Assembly: GCA_031308135.1 (NCBI GenBank)
Contig: JAHLJT010008756.1
Span: 133,502,949-133,566,948 of the forward strand
Reading direction: 5' to 3'
DNA length: 64,000 nucleotides
Source of the DNA: Acheta domesticus
Taxonomy: Eukaryota; Arthropoda; Insecta; Orthoptera; Gryllidae
Shown here: positions 63,321 through 64,000 of the stretch, one piece after another
Position numbering within the stretch: the stretch's first letter is position 1
How the letters are laid out: every line of letters starts with the position of its first letter
The notes under the pieces: model-generated
Database searches by the model: none
Told to the model about the DNA's origin: nothing
Seen by the model: only the letters and a program-made list of their open reading frames with translations
Made by a program: the position numbers and the translations under genes

Positions 63321-64000
63321 TGGTTGTAATACATAAACCTTGAATGCAAAGTTCAAATATCAGAATGCGTGGAATTATTGTGAAGGCGATCGTCTTCTCT
63401 GCAAAAGCCGTCAAAACAGCTTCCTTTATACAGTATATTGTGTTAAGGAATCAATCGAGAATTGAATAAAAAATAGAAGAATTACTGATACCACAATTTC
63501 AATGGATAGAGCAAGGGTATAGTTCGTGTAATAATGAGATACACAATCAGGTTAAAGTACATTGGCAGCAAGGATTTCAGTACAATTTAGTCACTTGACC
63601 CAAGTAAATTAATGCATTACTCATTTGTACAAGATTACCGTGAATCCAAAAGTATCTGACTTAAGAAGGTACTTTAATAAGGTATTTAAAGTAATTAAGG
63701 TACTTATTAGTACGTTTTCTTTTGTGTGCTGTCTGGTATGAAGGTCAGAAACCGATTAAAACGGTTATTTCAAAGAGTCCGCATGTCCAATATTCGAAAA
63801 CGAGCTAATCTCACTATTAGTATCCTAACATGCTCTAATTTTGTTTTCTTCTGTTCATGAAAGCATGTATGGTTTTCTGTTTACTTAACATGGACCTCTT
63901 CTCCGGAAATGTGAAGTTTTCCAAAAACGTACCCACGTAAAAGCTGATACAGGTGCGGGCTTTCCGGAATTACCGGTTCAATTGCATAATCGTTTCCCGA
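63321..64000. other. AT-rich intergenic DNA to the window end
   Basis: No gene or repeat recognised. Confidence 0.5.

Overview
The window looks like a piece of a large, repeat-rich, intron-rich animal genome, most probably a hemimetabolous insect (a cockroach- or termite-like genome would fit, but no species can be fixed from the sequence). The grounds are long AT-rich gene-poor DNA with no dense ORFs or operons, many diverged copies of tRNA-derived SINEs, piggyBac-, Harbinger- and Jockey-like mobile elements, GC-rich satellites, and one gene of a eukaryote-only cilium family. No rRNA, functional tRNA, CRISPR array or bacterial or viral gene block was seen.

Only one protein-coding gene is well supported: an intronless-looking stabilizer-of-axonemal-microtubules (SAXO/FAM154-like) gene on the plus strand at 33289-34110, with six Mn-type microtubule-binding modules, a Cys-Pro-rich head and a downstream AATAAA signal. 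A short Glu/Ala-rich first-exon candidate lies at 62533-62630. A few AT-rich ORFs (12185-12574, 17878-18180, 57040-57221 and others) are long for their surroundings but were not recognised.

Mobile DNA dominates. A long (about 560-690 bp) tRNA-headed SINE family, here called SINE-A, has about eleven copies with a TCAA-type tail. A Leu/Ser-tRNA-like SINE (SINE-B) sits inside a SINE-A tail with a visible target-site duplication. A third SINE (SINE-C) ends in ACTA repeats. DNA transposons include a complete 1.4 kb PIF/Harbinger-like element with TTA duplications, which carries a broken transposase N-terminus and a nested insertion. There are also two non-autonomous piggyBac-like elements flanked by TTAA, a 160-bp TIR MITE, a 256-bp near-perfect palindrome bounded by TA, and several unnamed families (B, D, E, F, G) recognised only because copies recur in the window.

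Tandem DNA is concentrated in 44-56.5 kb and in smaller G-rich islands at 5.4-6.2 and 10.1-10.7 kb. It includes 80 consecutive identical 12-bp units at 47461-48420, a hexamer-based GGCGAR satellite at 52.8-54.2 kb with higher-order duplications, and about 31 copies of a 64-bp unit at 54.5-56.5 kb. A 5'-truncated LINE is inserted immediately beyond the 64-bp array.

Separate from the repeats are GC-rich islands with embedded homeodomain-type TAATTA cores, two perfect NRF1-like palindromes, a YY1/Pho-like ATGGCGGC start and an RFX X-box-like palindrome. They are candidate regulatory elements of genes lying outside or partly outside the window. That reading is inference from motif content only.
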